A stretch of DNA of 64,000 bases from contig JADBJJ010000012.1 of the NCBI GenBank assembly GCA_014874475.1, forward strand, positions 160,657 to 224,656. The letters run 5' to 3'. How positions within the stretch are numbered: the stretch's first letter is position 1; each line of letters starts with the position of its first letter. This document shows positions 10,106 to 19,414 of this stretch, piece by piece. The position numbers and the translations under genes were made by a program. Source of the DNA: Chloroflexota bacterium (GTDB taxonomy: Bacteria > Chloroflexota > Anaerolineae > B4-G1 > DUEL01). The notes beneath the pieces are model-generated. The model did not search any database. It saw only the letters and a program-made list of their open reading frames with translations, and had not been told where the DNA came from.

Positions 10106-11100
10106 TCTGGCTGACGTTTTTTCTCTCGGCTCTCGTCATAGTGCTGGCAGGGATCAAACTGGCCGAGTACGGCGACGCCATCGGCTACCGGACCGGTCTG
10201 GGCGGCCTATTTATTGGCACCCTGCTGGTGGCCTCAACGACCTCGCTGCCCGAAGTCCTGACGGCCATCAACGCCATCTGGCAAAACGCCGTAGACCTGG
10301 TAGCGGGCGGGATGCTGGGTAGCAACATGTTCAATATGCTCCTGCTGGGCATACTGAGCCTTCTCTTCTTCCGGCAGCGGGTGCTGCGGCGGGTGGCGAT
10401 GCGGCATGCCCTCTCCGGCAGTGTGGCGATGTTTGTCATTGGCATAGCGACCTTTTTCATTATGGCCCGCATCAACCTTCGCATCGGCTGGGTCGGGCTG
10501 GATAGTCTGCTGTTGGCGGGCGCGGCTTTGGCCGGGATGTGGCTCATCTGGACAGATGTGTCGGGCCTCCCAGCAGCGCCCTCCGCTCCGGCGCCGGAAG
10601 CAGAAGAAGAAGGCATCCCCAGCCTGCGCCGGGCCCTCCTGGGCTTCACGCTGGCGGTGGTTGTGCTGGTCCTGGCTTCCCCCCATCTGGTGCGCAGCAG
10701 CGTCGCCATCGCTGACGCGACCGGCCTGAGCACTGGCTTCATCGGCACCCTTGCGCTGGCGACGATTACTTCCTTGCCGGAACTGGTCACCACCATCGCA
10801 GCAGCCCGTCTGGGCGCCCACGACCTGGCTGTTGGCAACCTCTTCGGCAGCAATATTTTCAACATGTTCGCCCTGGGTATGACCGACCTTTTCTACACCT
10901 CGGGCAACCTCCTCAGCGCAGTTTCGCCGGATCTGGCGCTGGTGGGCCTGCTGGGGCTGCTGCTGACAGGCATCGGACTCATCGGCAACCAGGCCCGGCT
11001 GGACCGGCTCATCTGGCTGGTGGAACTGGACGGCATTCTGCTGGTGGTGGGGTATCTGGCAGGATTGGGATTTCTGTATCTGCGGGGGATTGGGGCTTAG
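10102..11100 (+). CDS. Sodium:calcium antiporter (CaCA family)
   Basis: Duplicated alpha repeats: GTLLVASTTSLPEVLTAINA...GGMLGSNMFNM and GTLALATITSLPELVTTIAAARLGAHDLAVGNLFGSNIFNM; ATGA overlap with upstream gene. Confidence 0.9.
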   Translation: MIWLTFFLSALVIVLAGIKLAEYGDAIGYRTGLGGLFIGTLLVASTTSLPEVLTAINAIWQNAVDLVAGGMLGSNMFNMLLLGILSLLFFRQRVLRRVAMRHALSGSVAMFVIGIATFFIMARINLRIGWVGLDSLLLAGAALAGMWLIWTDVSGLPAAPSAPAPEAEEEGIPSLRRALLGFTLAVVVLVLASPHLVRSSVAIADATGLSTGFIGTLALATITSLPELVTTIAAARLGAHDLAVGNLFGSNIFNMFALGMTDLFYTSGNLLSAVSPDLALVGLLGLLLTGIGLIGNQARLDRLIWLVELDGILLVVGYLAGLGFLYLRGIGA

Positions 11101-11161
11101 GGCGATGGGCGGGCGGCGGACGCCATTCCGCTTCGCCCGGTGGCGGGCTGCAGGCACCCCG

Positions 11162-14100
11162 CTATGGAGATTTCAACACCACCGGCAAATACGCCCGCCA
11201 CGGGCGGACTTCCACCCAGGCCGCCCGCTCCCAGCAGCCCTCCGCTCCGTCTTCCAGAAAGGCCACCGCGTAACCCGTTCCTACCGGTGGCGTAACCGTC
11301 TGGGTCAGCGTGACCGCGCCGCCTGCAGGAAGCGAGCCGGACCACAGCCAGGCGTCCGGCACTTCTGAAGTGCCCGGCACCTTCCAGAAGAGGGTGCCTG
11401 TGACCTCCGCTGTCGCCGTGAGCGCATCGGCGGGGCCGGCGTTCTCCAGCCGGAGGGTGCAGGTCACCGCCGCGCCCGGCTCCGCCGGGGAGGGCCCGCA
11501 GGCCAGCGCCGAAGGCCCGAGGTCCGGCGCGCCCACCCGCACCCAGGCCGTCCGGGAGAAGACCACCCCCTGATCCACCAGCGCGATGCGCGCAGTGTGC
11601 GGGACAACGGTCCCCAGCGGAAGTCCGTCGGCTAGCGTGGCCGGGAGGGTGAAGGTGAGGGCCGCGCCAGGGGCCAGGCTTCCCGTCCAGGTCAACGGTG
11701 AAGCCGTCCCCAGGTCCGCCGGGAAGGTCGTGGAGACGGCCGCCGTAACCGCCAGAAGGCCGTCGTTGACCAGCCGGAGGGTATAAGTGACGGTCGTCCC
11801 GGCAGCCGCCGCGCCCCGGTCGGCCCGGAAGGACGACTCGCCCAGCCAGGAGAGGAACCCCACCACCTGCCGCAGCACCTCAGGGCGGACCTCTTCCGGC
11901 AGAGTCTCCCAAGGGAAGGAGAAAAAGACTGCCGCCATCGGAGAGGTGGAGGTTTCCTCCGCCTGGGCAACCGAGAGAGACGCGGCTTGCCCCTCCCCCA
12001 TAAAGGTTGCCCCCACAGGCCCCCGGCGGGCCAGAGCGATGGCATGCCGGTTCCCGTCGCGGAGGAGGGTCGCCGTGCCAGGGGACGGGATCAGCCCGTC
12101 CGACCAGTTACGGTAGGGATAAGTGAGGAGCCAGGAGCAGGTCGTCGCCCTTACCCCCTCCCTCTCTCCCGCTGGCAGAAGAAGGGGAGAGGGAACGGGG
12201 ATAGAGGTGAGAGCCGCGAACCCGCCACAGGCCTCCTCCATCCCTGCCGGATTCTCCGGGACGACGGCCGCCAACGTTGGCGTCACGTCCTCCGTGTAGG
12301 TCAGGACACCCAGGTAAGGCTGCAGAGGCCCTCCGGCGTGGTAATAGAGAAAGTCCTGCGCACTCAGGAACAACCGCCCCCCGCCCTCCAGGTACTCCAC
12401 CAGCGCAGCCTCTTCTCCTTTCGTCACCGGCTCATACCAGTCGTACCCCGTCCACCAGATGACGGCGGGATACCACTGCAGGACCTCCACGGGCGGGCTA
12501 CCCAGCCCGCCGCTCCCAATCACCGCGTGGGTCTCCCAGAGGTCGTAAGGGATCCCGATGGCCTCCATCGCGGCCCGGTATTTTGGGGCCTGCTCGTACC
12601 AGCGATCGTCGTCCACGAGAAGGACCGGCGCAGGGGCTTTGCTGGTCAGGACGGCGGTGGCGGTCAGGGACGGCGAAAGAATGGAGCGGAAGGTCAGGGT
12701 GATGACGTCACGCGCGTCCCAGGCCGCCGTCGCCGGGACAGTGACGCTCACAGTCAGCGTGGCAGACGTGCAGGCGGGAAGAATGAGATATGGCGCGCTC
12801 AGTCGGGTGGGCCAGTCCGCTCCCTCTATGGACGGGACGACGACGTCCGGGATCGCGCCGCGCCCGGTGTTGCGGACCCGCAATTCGTGGGTGACGACGG
12901 TGCCCGGCGGGCCGACAGCGGTATGTTGGGGCAGGGTATGGGTCGCCCTTGCTACACGTAACTCCAGGCCTGTGTCGGGGTCGGGAGCGGTCAACCAGTC
13001 CAGCGCGCGGCGCATCACCTCCCGGCGGGTCTGGCGGTCGTTGATGGCCTCAAAGCCGAAGGAGAGATAGAGCGCCCGGTAGTCCAGACAGGTGCCGGTT
13101 GCCAGGGCGGCATAGCCGCTGGCGGGGCAACTTTGCCCGGCATCCTCCGGACGGCACTCCGATTCGCTGCGGGCCTGATCGCAGGCCGCATAGGCCAGGA
13201 CAGGGGCCGCTGCATCGGGGTCGGCAGGGGCGACGACGTCGGGGTAGTCCTGGTTATTCGCTCCGCCCGGCCCGGCGATGGTCATCGTCAGGCCTGCAAA
13301 GGGGCCCCCGGGGAGCCCTTCTACCGTCCAGAGGTTGCTGGAATCCTCCACCAGCCGCGCCTTCAGGTACTTCCAGTAGTACGGCATCCCGGCGTCCAGG
13401 AAGCCCACGTCCTGCCCGCTCAGGAAGAGGCGTCCCCCTGCCGAGAGGTAGGTCGTGATGGCGTTCTGCGCGCCGATGTAACCGGGGGCATCATACGGCG
13501 CGCTCCAGACCACCACGTCGTAGGGGGCCAGGAGGTCGGCCGTGGGAGTGTCGTCGGGTATCTGGTGGATAGTCCGCTCGTCGTAGGCCAGGGCCAGGTC
13601 GTCCAGCGCCTGGCGGTAGTAGGCGATCTGGCTCCCGTAGTACCAGGCCCCGGAGTCCACCAGCAGGATGGAGGGGGCCGGGGGGAGGGTCAGAGTGAGG
13701 GCCGTTGTCTCCCCGGCAGTCACCGGGGCCGTAGCGGTGACGACAGAGTACCCCACCGCGCGGGCACGGACGATGTAACTGCCCGCCGGGAGGGCAAAGG
13801 TCGCCAGGGAGGCCGTCGCCGTGAGGGGGGTATCCAGGACAGTGATGGTAGCGGTGACGGGCGCGCCGGCGGCCCCGTCGGCGAGAGCGACCCGGAGGGT
13901 GCCCGTAGGGAGGGCGGTCAGGGCGAAATCGGCGGTCACCACTGCGCCGGTGGTGATGACGATGCCATAACGGGTGACCGGCCCATAGCCGAAGGCGCGG
14001 GCGGTCAGGTCATAGGGGCCGGGGGCCAGGGAGAGGATGTAGCGGCCCATCCCGTCGGTCGTCGCCGAGCCCCCGCCGCCGTCGCCGTGGAAGGTGGCGG

Positions 14101-15637
14101 AGACGGTCGCGCCGGAGATGGGGGCCCCGTCTCCAAAACGGGCTACCGTCCCTTGGACGATTCCGGCGTTCATCAGGGAGGCAACGGCAGCAAAGGCGTC
14201 TATGCGCCCCCAGCCAGAATCGTTGTTGGGGACGGTCGTGCTCAGCGGGACGGCGGTGCTGGTGATGAGATAGGCGGTTCGGGTGATATCCAGGGTTGGG
14301 CTGACGGCGCGCAGGAGCGCCACCAGGCCGGCGACGTGGGGGGTGGCCATAGAAGTGCCGCTCATGAGGCCATAGATGCCGCCGGGGAGCGCGGAGCGGA
14401 CCCCGACGCCGGGCGCGACGACGTGAGGCCGAACCTCTCCCCAGGGAGAGGGCCCCCGGCTGGAAAAGTAGGCGACGCGGTCCTCCGAATCGGTGGCGCC
14501 CACGGCGAAGGCCTCGGGGAGGGAGGCCGGAGAGATGACGGTCCCCGGGCCGGGGCCGCTGTTGCCGTTGGCGAAGACGACGAAGATGCCCGCCGCGCGC
14601 AGCGCGCGCAGGTCCTGCTGGAACTCTACGGAGAGGCTGTTCTCGTCCCCCCAGGAGCAGTTGATGACATCGGGGGCCAGGGCGGGGTCGCCTGCGGGGG
14701 CCAGGAGCCACTGGAACCCGGCGTGGATCCAGGAGTCGTAGCCATAGCCGTACCGGTCCAGGACTTTGACGCCGATCCAGCGGGCGCCAGGGGCGACGCC
14801 GATGCCCTCTCCGCCGACGGCGGTGCCCAAGGTGTGGGTGCCGTGGCCGTGGTCGTCTATGGGGTAGAGGGAGCCGGTGACGGGGTCGTACCAGTTGCCC
14901 CGATGCTGGGCGGGTCCGTGGGGATTGTAGCCCCGGTAGTTGGTCCGGAGGGCGGGATGAAGCCAATCGGCGCCGGTGTCCATGCCCGCCACGACTGCGC
15001 CGGTGCCGGAGATGCTCAGGGTAGCCCAGACTTCAGGGGCGCGGATGCGGGAGAGGTTCCATTCGGCCATCCCCCCTTCCCCCTCTCTTATAAATGGGAG
15101 AAGGGATACCTGGGTGCGGGCGAGATACTGCCGGTATCGGTCCAGGCGGACCAGGGTGACCTCGGGGCGGGCGGCCAGGGCACGGAGGGTATCGGGGCGG
15201 GCGCGAACAGCGATGCCATTGAAAATCCAGAAGGGGGTGTACGATTCCACCCGTCCGGCAGCCCGCTCGGCTTCCAGGTAGGCCCGCAGGGGGGCCTGGG
15301 TGCGGTCTGCCAGGGATTGCAGGACCCTCACCCTCTCTCTCGCCACCTCTGGCCGCTCTCCTTCCCCCTCTCCCATAGGGGTGAGGGCCGCCTGCTCCCG
15401 CAGGACGACAATGGCGGGGAGGATGTCGTCCGGGCCGGCTTGGGCCAGGGCGCGGGCCAGAGCGGGGTCTAAAGGGGCCGGCGGGGCAGGCGAAAACCAG
15501 TCTGGAAGGAAGTCCGGGTTTGAAGAGAAATTCGCATTGGTCCCTCCGATCGTCCCGCCAGGCGCAGGAAGGAAGAGAATCCCTACCAGAAACGACCCGC
15601 TGAGGGCCAGTCGGAGGACAAGGCGGAGTACACCCAT
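11162..15637 (-). CDS. Large secreted S8 (subtilisin-like) serine protease with carboxypeptidase-regulatory-like, GATase-like and CARDB-like domains
   Basis: Signal peptide; triad motifs VVAGMDTGADW, DDHGHGTHTLGTAVGG, MSGTSMATPHVAGL; repeated ILLVDxxxWY... modules. Confidence 0.92.
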   Translation of the reverse strand: MGVLRLVLRLALSGSFLVGILFLPAPGGTIGGTNANFSSNPDFLPDWFSPAPPAPLDPALARALAQAGPDDILPAIVVLREQAALTPMGEGEGERPEVARERVRVLQSLADRTQAPLRAYLEAERAAGRVESYTPFWIFNGIAVRARPDTLRALAARPEVTLVRLDRYRQYLARTQVSLLPFIREGEGGMAEWNLSRIRAPEVWATLSISGTGAVVAGMDTGADWLHPALRTNYRGYNPHGPAQHRGNWYDPVTGSLYPIDDHGHGTHTLGTAVGGEGIGVAPGARWIGVKVLDRYGYGYDSWIHAGFQWLLAPAGDPALAPDVINCSWGDENSLSVEFQQDLRALRAAGIFVVFANGNSGPGPGTVISPASLPEAFAVGATDSEDRVAYFSSRGPSPWGEVRPHVVAPGVGVRSALPGGIYGLMSGTSMATPHVAGLVALLRAVSPTLDITRTAYLITSTAVPLSTTVPNNDSGWGRIDAFAAVASLMNAGIVQGTVARFGDGAPISGATVSATFHGDGGGGSATTDGMGRYILSLAPGPYDLTARAFGYGPVTRYGIVITTGAVVTADFALTALPTGTLRVALADGAAGAPVTATITVLDTPLTATASLATFALPAGSYIVRARAVGYSVVTATAPVTAGETTALTLTLPPAPSILLVDSGAWYYGSQIAYYRQALDDLALAYDERTIHQIPDDTPTADLLAPYDVVVWSAPYDAPGYIGAQNAITTYLSAGGRLFLSGQDVGFLDAGMPYYWKYLKARLVEDSSNLWTVEGLPGGPFAGLTMTIAGPGGANNQDYPDVVAPADPDAAAPVLAYAACDQARSESECRPEDAGQSCPASGYAALATGTCLDYRALYLSFGFEAINDRQTRREVMRRALDWLTAPDPDTGLELRVARATHTLPQHTAVGPPGTVVTHELRVRNTGRGAIPDVVVPSIEGADWPTRLSAPYLILPACTSATLTVSVTVPATAAWDARDVITLTFRSILSPSLTATAVLTSKAPAPVLLVDDDRWYEQAPKYRAAMEAIGIPYDLWETHAVIGSGGLGSPPVEVLQWYPAVIWWTGYDWYEPVTKGEEAALVEYLEGGGRLFLSAQDFLYYHAGGPLQPYLGVLTYTEDVTPTLAAVVPENPAGMEEACGGFAALTSIPVPSPLLLPAGEREGVRATTCSWLLTYPYRNWSDGLIPSPGTATLLRDGNRHAIALARRGPVGATFMGEGQAASLSVAQAEETSTSPMAAVFFSFPWETLPEEVRPEVLRQVVGFLSWLGESSFRADRGAAAAGTTVTYTLRLVNDGLLAVTAAVSTTFPADLGTASPLTWTGSLAPGAALTFTLPATLADGLPLGTVVPHTARIALVDQGVVFSRTAWVRVGAPDLGPSALACGPSPAEPGAAVTCTLRLENAGPADALTATAEVTGTLFWKVPGTSEVPDAWLWSGSLPAGGAVTLTQTVTPPVGTGYAVAFLEDGAEGCWERAAWVEVRPWRAYLPVVLKSP

Positions 15638-15638
15638 C

Positions 15639-16958
15639 TCACTCCTTCAGCAACTGGAGCAATTCGTCCAGCGAGGTGACGCTGCGCACCTGCTGCAGGA
15701 AGCGGCGGGGGTCTTTTTCCGTCATCTTCCAGGCCCGCCGGACTGCCGGCCCGACGGGGTCTTTTCCCGCCGCCCCCATCGGTGCGGCGGCATAGGAACC
15801 GTGGAAGGAGAAGTAGGCCTGGTTCAGTTTGCGAATGCGGTATCCATGCTCCCAGAAGAACTGGCGGCGGCGTTCCATGTACTCTTCTGCCTCTTCTATT
15901 CGCCCCTGGAGCAGCAGAGCGTCCACCCGGATGCGCGTCTCGTGCATTTCCCGATTGAAATCAAAAGCGGTGGGGTCAGGGGGCGGAGGGGGCGAGGCGG
16001 AGGATTCCTCTTCTTCAGCCCAGGGTTCCTTTGATGGCGCCAGGTCGGGGTAGTACTGGACCAGGGTGCGGCGGGCGATTTCCCAGCCCACCAGCGACGC
16101 GACGGTCTCATTGATGACCCGCGCCTCCCAGTTTCCCTCGTACTCCCAACCCAGGGGGAAGAAGAGCAGGTAATGGTGAGTCCACTCGTGGGCCGCGACT
16201 TCTGTCCACCACGGGAGGCTGGGGAACTCCAGCACCATTGCGGGCCAGGCTGAGAGCCCCCCAATCGGCGTCACCAGTGAGGAAAGGCCAAGGGACTGAT
16301 CTATCTGGCTCTCCAGGGCGTCGGCACGGTCGGCAGTGAGGCCCGGGACCAGTTCGGCCTGGTAGATGAGCGTGATTCGTTCCCGGAGGGAAGCAACAAG
16401 GACGTAGGGGAGCGGGGTAATGTGAATGCCGACCGGGGGAGCCGGCTGGCCCAGAAAGCCGGAGGCGTTCCGGGCCAGCACCACACCGACCTGCTCTTCT
16501 ATGATGGCCTCCGCAATGGGTTGCCGGACTGCAATCTCCCGACGCAGTCGGTCCCTTTCAGCCCGCATCTGCTCGGTGGCTTTGAGAGGGTCCCGAACAG
16601 ATGGGTCAGTGTAGGCTTCGTTGATTTTTCCCTCCAGCCGCCGGACTTCTTCTACGCGCTTCACCCAATCCCGCACAAAGTGGCATCGGTCGGATTCCGC
16701 CATATACCGCTGTGGTTGCAGAAGCCAGAGGGTGAACTTATCCCAGAGAACCTCCGCCTCCCAGCCCCAGAAGTTGAAACGGAGGTCGGTAACCAGCCGA
16801 TCTGCCCGGGTCTTCAGTGCACTCGGCGGTGCTCCTTCGCCCTCCAGACCCGACGCAACAGCCAGGAGCAACATCAGAAGGGCAGTCCGGTAGGCCGACC
16901 ATGAGAACCGGGGGATGGGGAAATGGAAGGGAAAACGGATCGTTTTCAGGATTTTCAT
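15639..16958 (-). CDS. Hypothetical protein with HExxH zinc-metallopeptidase-like motif
   Basis: ...WTEVAAHEWTHHYLLFFPLGWEYE...NETVASLVGWEIA; N-terminal TM/signal segment. Confidence 0.6.
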   Translation of the reverse strand: MKILKTIRFPFHFPIPRFSWSAYRTALLMLLLAVASGLEGEGAPPSALKTRADRLVTDLRFNFWGWEAEVLWDKFTLWLLQPQRYMAESDRCHFVRDWVKRVEEVRRLEGKINEAYTDPSVRDPLKATEQMRAERDRLRREIAVRQPIAEAIIEEQVGVVLARNASGFLGQPAPPVGIHITPLPYVLVASLRERITLIYQAELVPGLTADRADALESQIDQSLGLSSLVTPIGGLSAWPAMVLEFPSLPWWTEVAAHEWTHHYLLFFPLGWEYEGNWEARVINETVASLVGWEIARRTLVQYYPDLAPSKEPWAEEEESSASPPPPPDPTAFDFNREMHETRIRVDALLLQGRIEEAEEYMERRRQFFWEHGYRIRKLNQAYFSFHGSYAAAPMGAAGKDPVGPAVRRAWKMTEKDPRRFLQQVRSVTSLDELLQLLKE

Positions 16959-16961
16959 CCT

Positions 16962-17789
16962 TCACTCCAGTCCCGGGACTCCAGTGATGGTGCCGGTCAG
17001 CGCATAGCGGACAAGGTCCACCAGACCCACCAGCAGGAAGGCCAGAACCAGCCCGAACAGGAGGGGGGTAAGGGCGTCCCGCCACTGCTCATACCGATTC
17101 TCCCGCCCGGCTATAATGACAATGATGACTGTCATCGTCAACGTCAGCAGGGTCAGCACGCCCAGGGCACTGGTCAGCGCCAGGGGATAGAGGAGAGCCG
17201 ACCAGCCACTCAGCACCAGGGCCACCACAGCCGCCTCCATCAGGAGCAGGATGCCCAGGTCTTTCCCGTTCTGGATGACCGGTTTGGGGAGTGGGTTGCG
17301 CCAGAGGCTGAAATGGACCATTGGCCACAGAAGCGCAGCCAGGGCCAGGCCGTTCAGCGCGCCGGTCATTAGACGGAGTTCATTGCGGGGTTCGTAGAAG
17401 AGCGGAGTGCCTCGCATTAGGTTCACGTAGGAGTTCAGGCCATCTATACCCATAATCCCGATAAAACTGACCAGCAGAACGGTGATGGCCGGTGGTGGTA
17501 AAGAAGTCCCCCGGCGGCGAAGGAAGACGGCCTGGCCGAACAGCGCGGTCAACGCGCCCAGGAAGGTGCCCGTACAACGGGCGCAGAGGGGCAATTGCCG
17601 CTCAGCGAGAGAAAAAGAGTGGGAAGGAATTCGGTGGCAGACGGCGGCGGCGACCCAATCCGCTTTAACCAGCAGGCCCGGCGGGGTGAAGTCTACGTAG
17701 GCGCCGATCACCAGGACGGCCAGCGCAAGGGCAACCCAGAAGGTCCAGCGATAAGGGCGGTGGGTGGCAGTCATATAGAAATCATTCAA
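16962..17789 (-). CDS. DUF2085-type membrane protein
   Basis: AAVCHRIPSHSFSLAERQLPLCARCTGTFLGAL, Cys-containing motif followed by TM helices. Confidence 0.72.
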   Translation of the reverse strand: MNDFYMTATHRPYRWTFWVALALAVLVIGAYVDFTPPGLLVKADWVAAAVCHRIPSHSFSLAERQLPLCARCTGTFLGALTALFGQAVFLRRRGTSLPPPAITVLLVSFIGIMGIDGLNSYVNLMRGTPLFYEPRNELRLMTGALNGLALAALLWPMVHFSLWRNPLPKPVIQNGKDLGILLLMEAAVVALVLSGWSALLYPLALTSALGVLTLLTLTMTVIIVIIAGRENRYEQWRDALTPLLFGLVLAFLLVGLVDLVRYALTGTITGVPGLE

Positions 17790-18147
17790 ACTCCAGGAGG
17801 TCTCCCACCGATACCTCTCTCAGCAGTTCCGGGGGGCCCTCCAGAATGTCCCGGGCGGGAGCGCGCGGAGCGTAGAATGGCCGGAACGGGCGGGCCAAGA
17901 CGGTATCCACCACCCGCCCCGTCCGGTCCAGCCAGATGGCAGCGATGGGGAAAAAGACAAAGAGCATATGGATGGCTGCTTCTGCGCGGTTTTCCCGCGC
18001 GCCGACCAGCAGGAGCGCTTCTCCTGGCGACAACCGCCGGCGGAAGGTCAGCCCGCGCAGGCGGCACAGGAAGGATGCGCACCGCCGCGCCCGCACCGGG
18101 AGGGTGGTGCCGCGCGTCCGATTGTGGATGGATAGCCAGCGGGACAT
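17782..18147 (-). CDS. DUF192 family protein
   Basis: RCASFLCRLRGLTFRRRLSPGEALLLV...AAIHMLFVFFPIAAIWLDRTGRVVD. Confidence 0.75.
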   Translation of the reverse strand: MSRWLSIHNRTRGTTLPVRARRCASFLCRLRGLTFRRRLSPGEALLLVGARENRAEAAIHMLFVFFPIAAIWLDRTGRVVDTVLARPFRPFYAPRAPARDILEGPPELLREVSVGDLLEFE

Positions 18148-18177
18148 GGTGGGAAAAGGGAAACGTGAAACGTGAAG

Positions 18178-19389
18178 TTATCGGGCGGGAGGGGGTTGTC
18201 CCAGGCGATGGCTGGCCCAGAGAAGAGCGATGGTGACCCCACAGGCCAGCAGGGCCAGCAGGGCCAGCAGGGCCAGCATCAGGAGGCCAGCCACTCCCAT
18301 CCATACCACGTCATCGGCCCGGGGCAGCATCGTCAGGCCCAGCAGGACCATCCCGGCCGCGCAGGAATTCCACAGGCTGTGAAGCGTCACCGCGCCCACA
18401 AAGGCCAGCGGGAGCCGCCAGGGCCATCGCCCGGCCCACCACTGGCCCCATCCCCAGCCCATCAGGCCGCCAGTGGCGCAGTGCATAACGGTCGCCATTA
18501 GACGGCCCAGCACCCCCGGCCCCCACGCAGGGCCGACGAAGATGCCGTTGAGCATGTTCTCCGCCAGGGCAAACCCCGCACCGGATGCCACGCCCAGCAG
18601 AAATGCCCGGGCTGGAGAGGGACGGATCCAGAACCCCGCCAGACCGACCCCCAGTGTCTTGGTAACCTCTTCCACCAGCGGCACCAGTCCGCCAATAAAG
18701 ACCAGCGCGATGAGCATCAGGGAGGGGGGCAGTTGCTCCAGCAGATCTTCTGTGTCAGTGGGAAAGGAGGGTTCCCCGCTCATAAAGGCCTGCGGCATCT
18801 GCTGGAGCCATTCCGGAAGGAGCCCCAGCGCAGATAGACCGAGAGCCAGGGAGAGGGCCAGAGCAATCTCTATCACCAGAGCGGTGCCCGTACCCAGGAG
18901 CGCGCCGGCCAGCAACCCGCCGCTCACGTCCGACCAGGAGACATCGCGTCCGCGCAATCCCCATCCCACAAGAGTGAGGACCAGAGCAGGGAGAAGGAGC
19001 AGGGTCGGCGCATGAAAGAGGGCCATCAGGAGCGGTGGGGTATCCAGCAGCGAGGCCACCGTCCCGGCGACCAGGAGGAGGGCGAAAGCCACCCAGAGCC
19101 AGCCGGATCGCCGAAGGCGAAAAGGCGCGGAGGGAATGCCCCTTTGCTTCCGTATCCCCTCGGCGATCAGGACAAGCCCGAGGCACACGCCCAACACCCC
19201 CATTGCAGCGGCCTGGAGAAAGGTCATCTCGCCAATGTCCATCTCGCCACTCTGGAGTGGATCGGCGAAGACCAGCAGGATGGCCAGTACTATGCCACCC
19301 GTGACAACCAGGCCGCCAGCGAGGATGCTCAATAGTCCCAGGAGTTGAGCAAAGGAAGATCGGTTGGGAGCGCCGTCTGATAGTGCCAT
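18178..19389 (-). CDS. PrsW-family intramembrane metalloprotease-like protein
   Basis: Multi-TM; GGLVPLVEEVTKTLGVGL (EExxK), GVASGAGFALAEN, VTLHSLWN motifs. Confidence 0.75.
   Translation of the reverse strand: MALSDGAPNRSSFAQLLGLLSILAGGLVVTGGIVLAILLVFADPLQSGEMDIGEMTFLQAAAMGVLGVCLGLVLIAEGIRKQRGIPSAPFRLRRSGWLWVAFALLLVAGTVASLLDTPPLLMALFHAPTLLLLPALVLTLVGWGLRGRDVSWSDVSGGLLAGALLGTGTALVIEIALALSLALGLSALGLLPEWLQQMPQAFMSGEPSFPTDTEDLLEQLPPSLMLIALVFIGGLVPLVEEVTKTLGVGLAGFWIRPSPARAFLLGVASGAGFALAENMLNGIFVGPAWGPGVLGRLMATVMHCATGGLMGWGWGQWWAGRWPWRLPLAFVGAVTLHSLWNSCAAGMVLLGLTMLPRADDVVWMGVAGLLMLALLALLALLACGVTIALLWASHRLGQPPPAR
18244..18279. repeat. 9-bp tandem repeat, 4 copies (GGCCAGCAG), in frame in the PrsW-like gene
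   Basis: ggccagcag ggccagcag ggccagcag ggccagcat; encodes the LALLALLALLA TM segment. Confidence 0.85.
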
Positions 19390-19414
19390 TGAACGGTGTT
19401 AAAATATATAATGT

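Noticed and set aside
13133-15472. 779-aa plus-strand ORF opposite the S8 protease
   Set aside because: Gly/Arg/Asp-rich shadow ORF in GC-rich DNA; the minus strand encodes a clear subtilase with full catalytic motifs.
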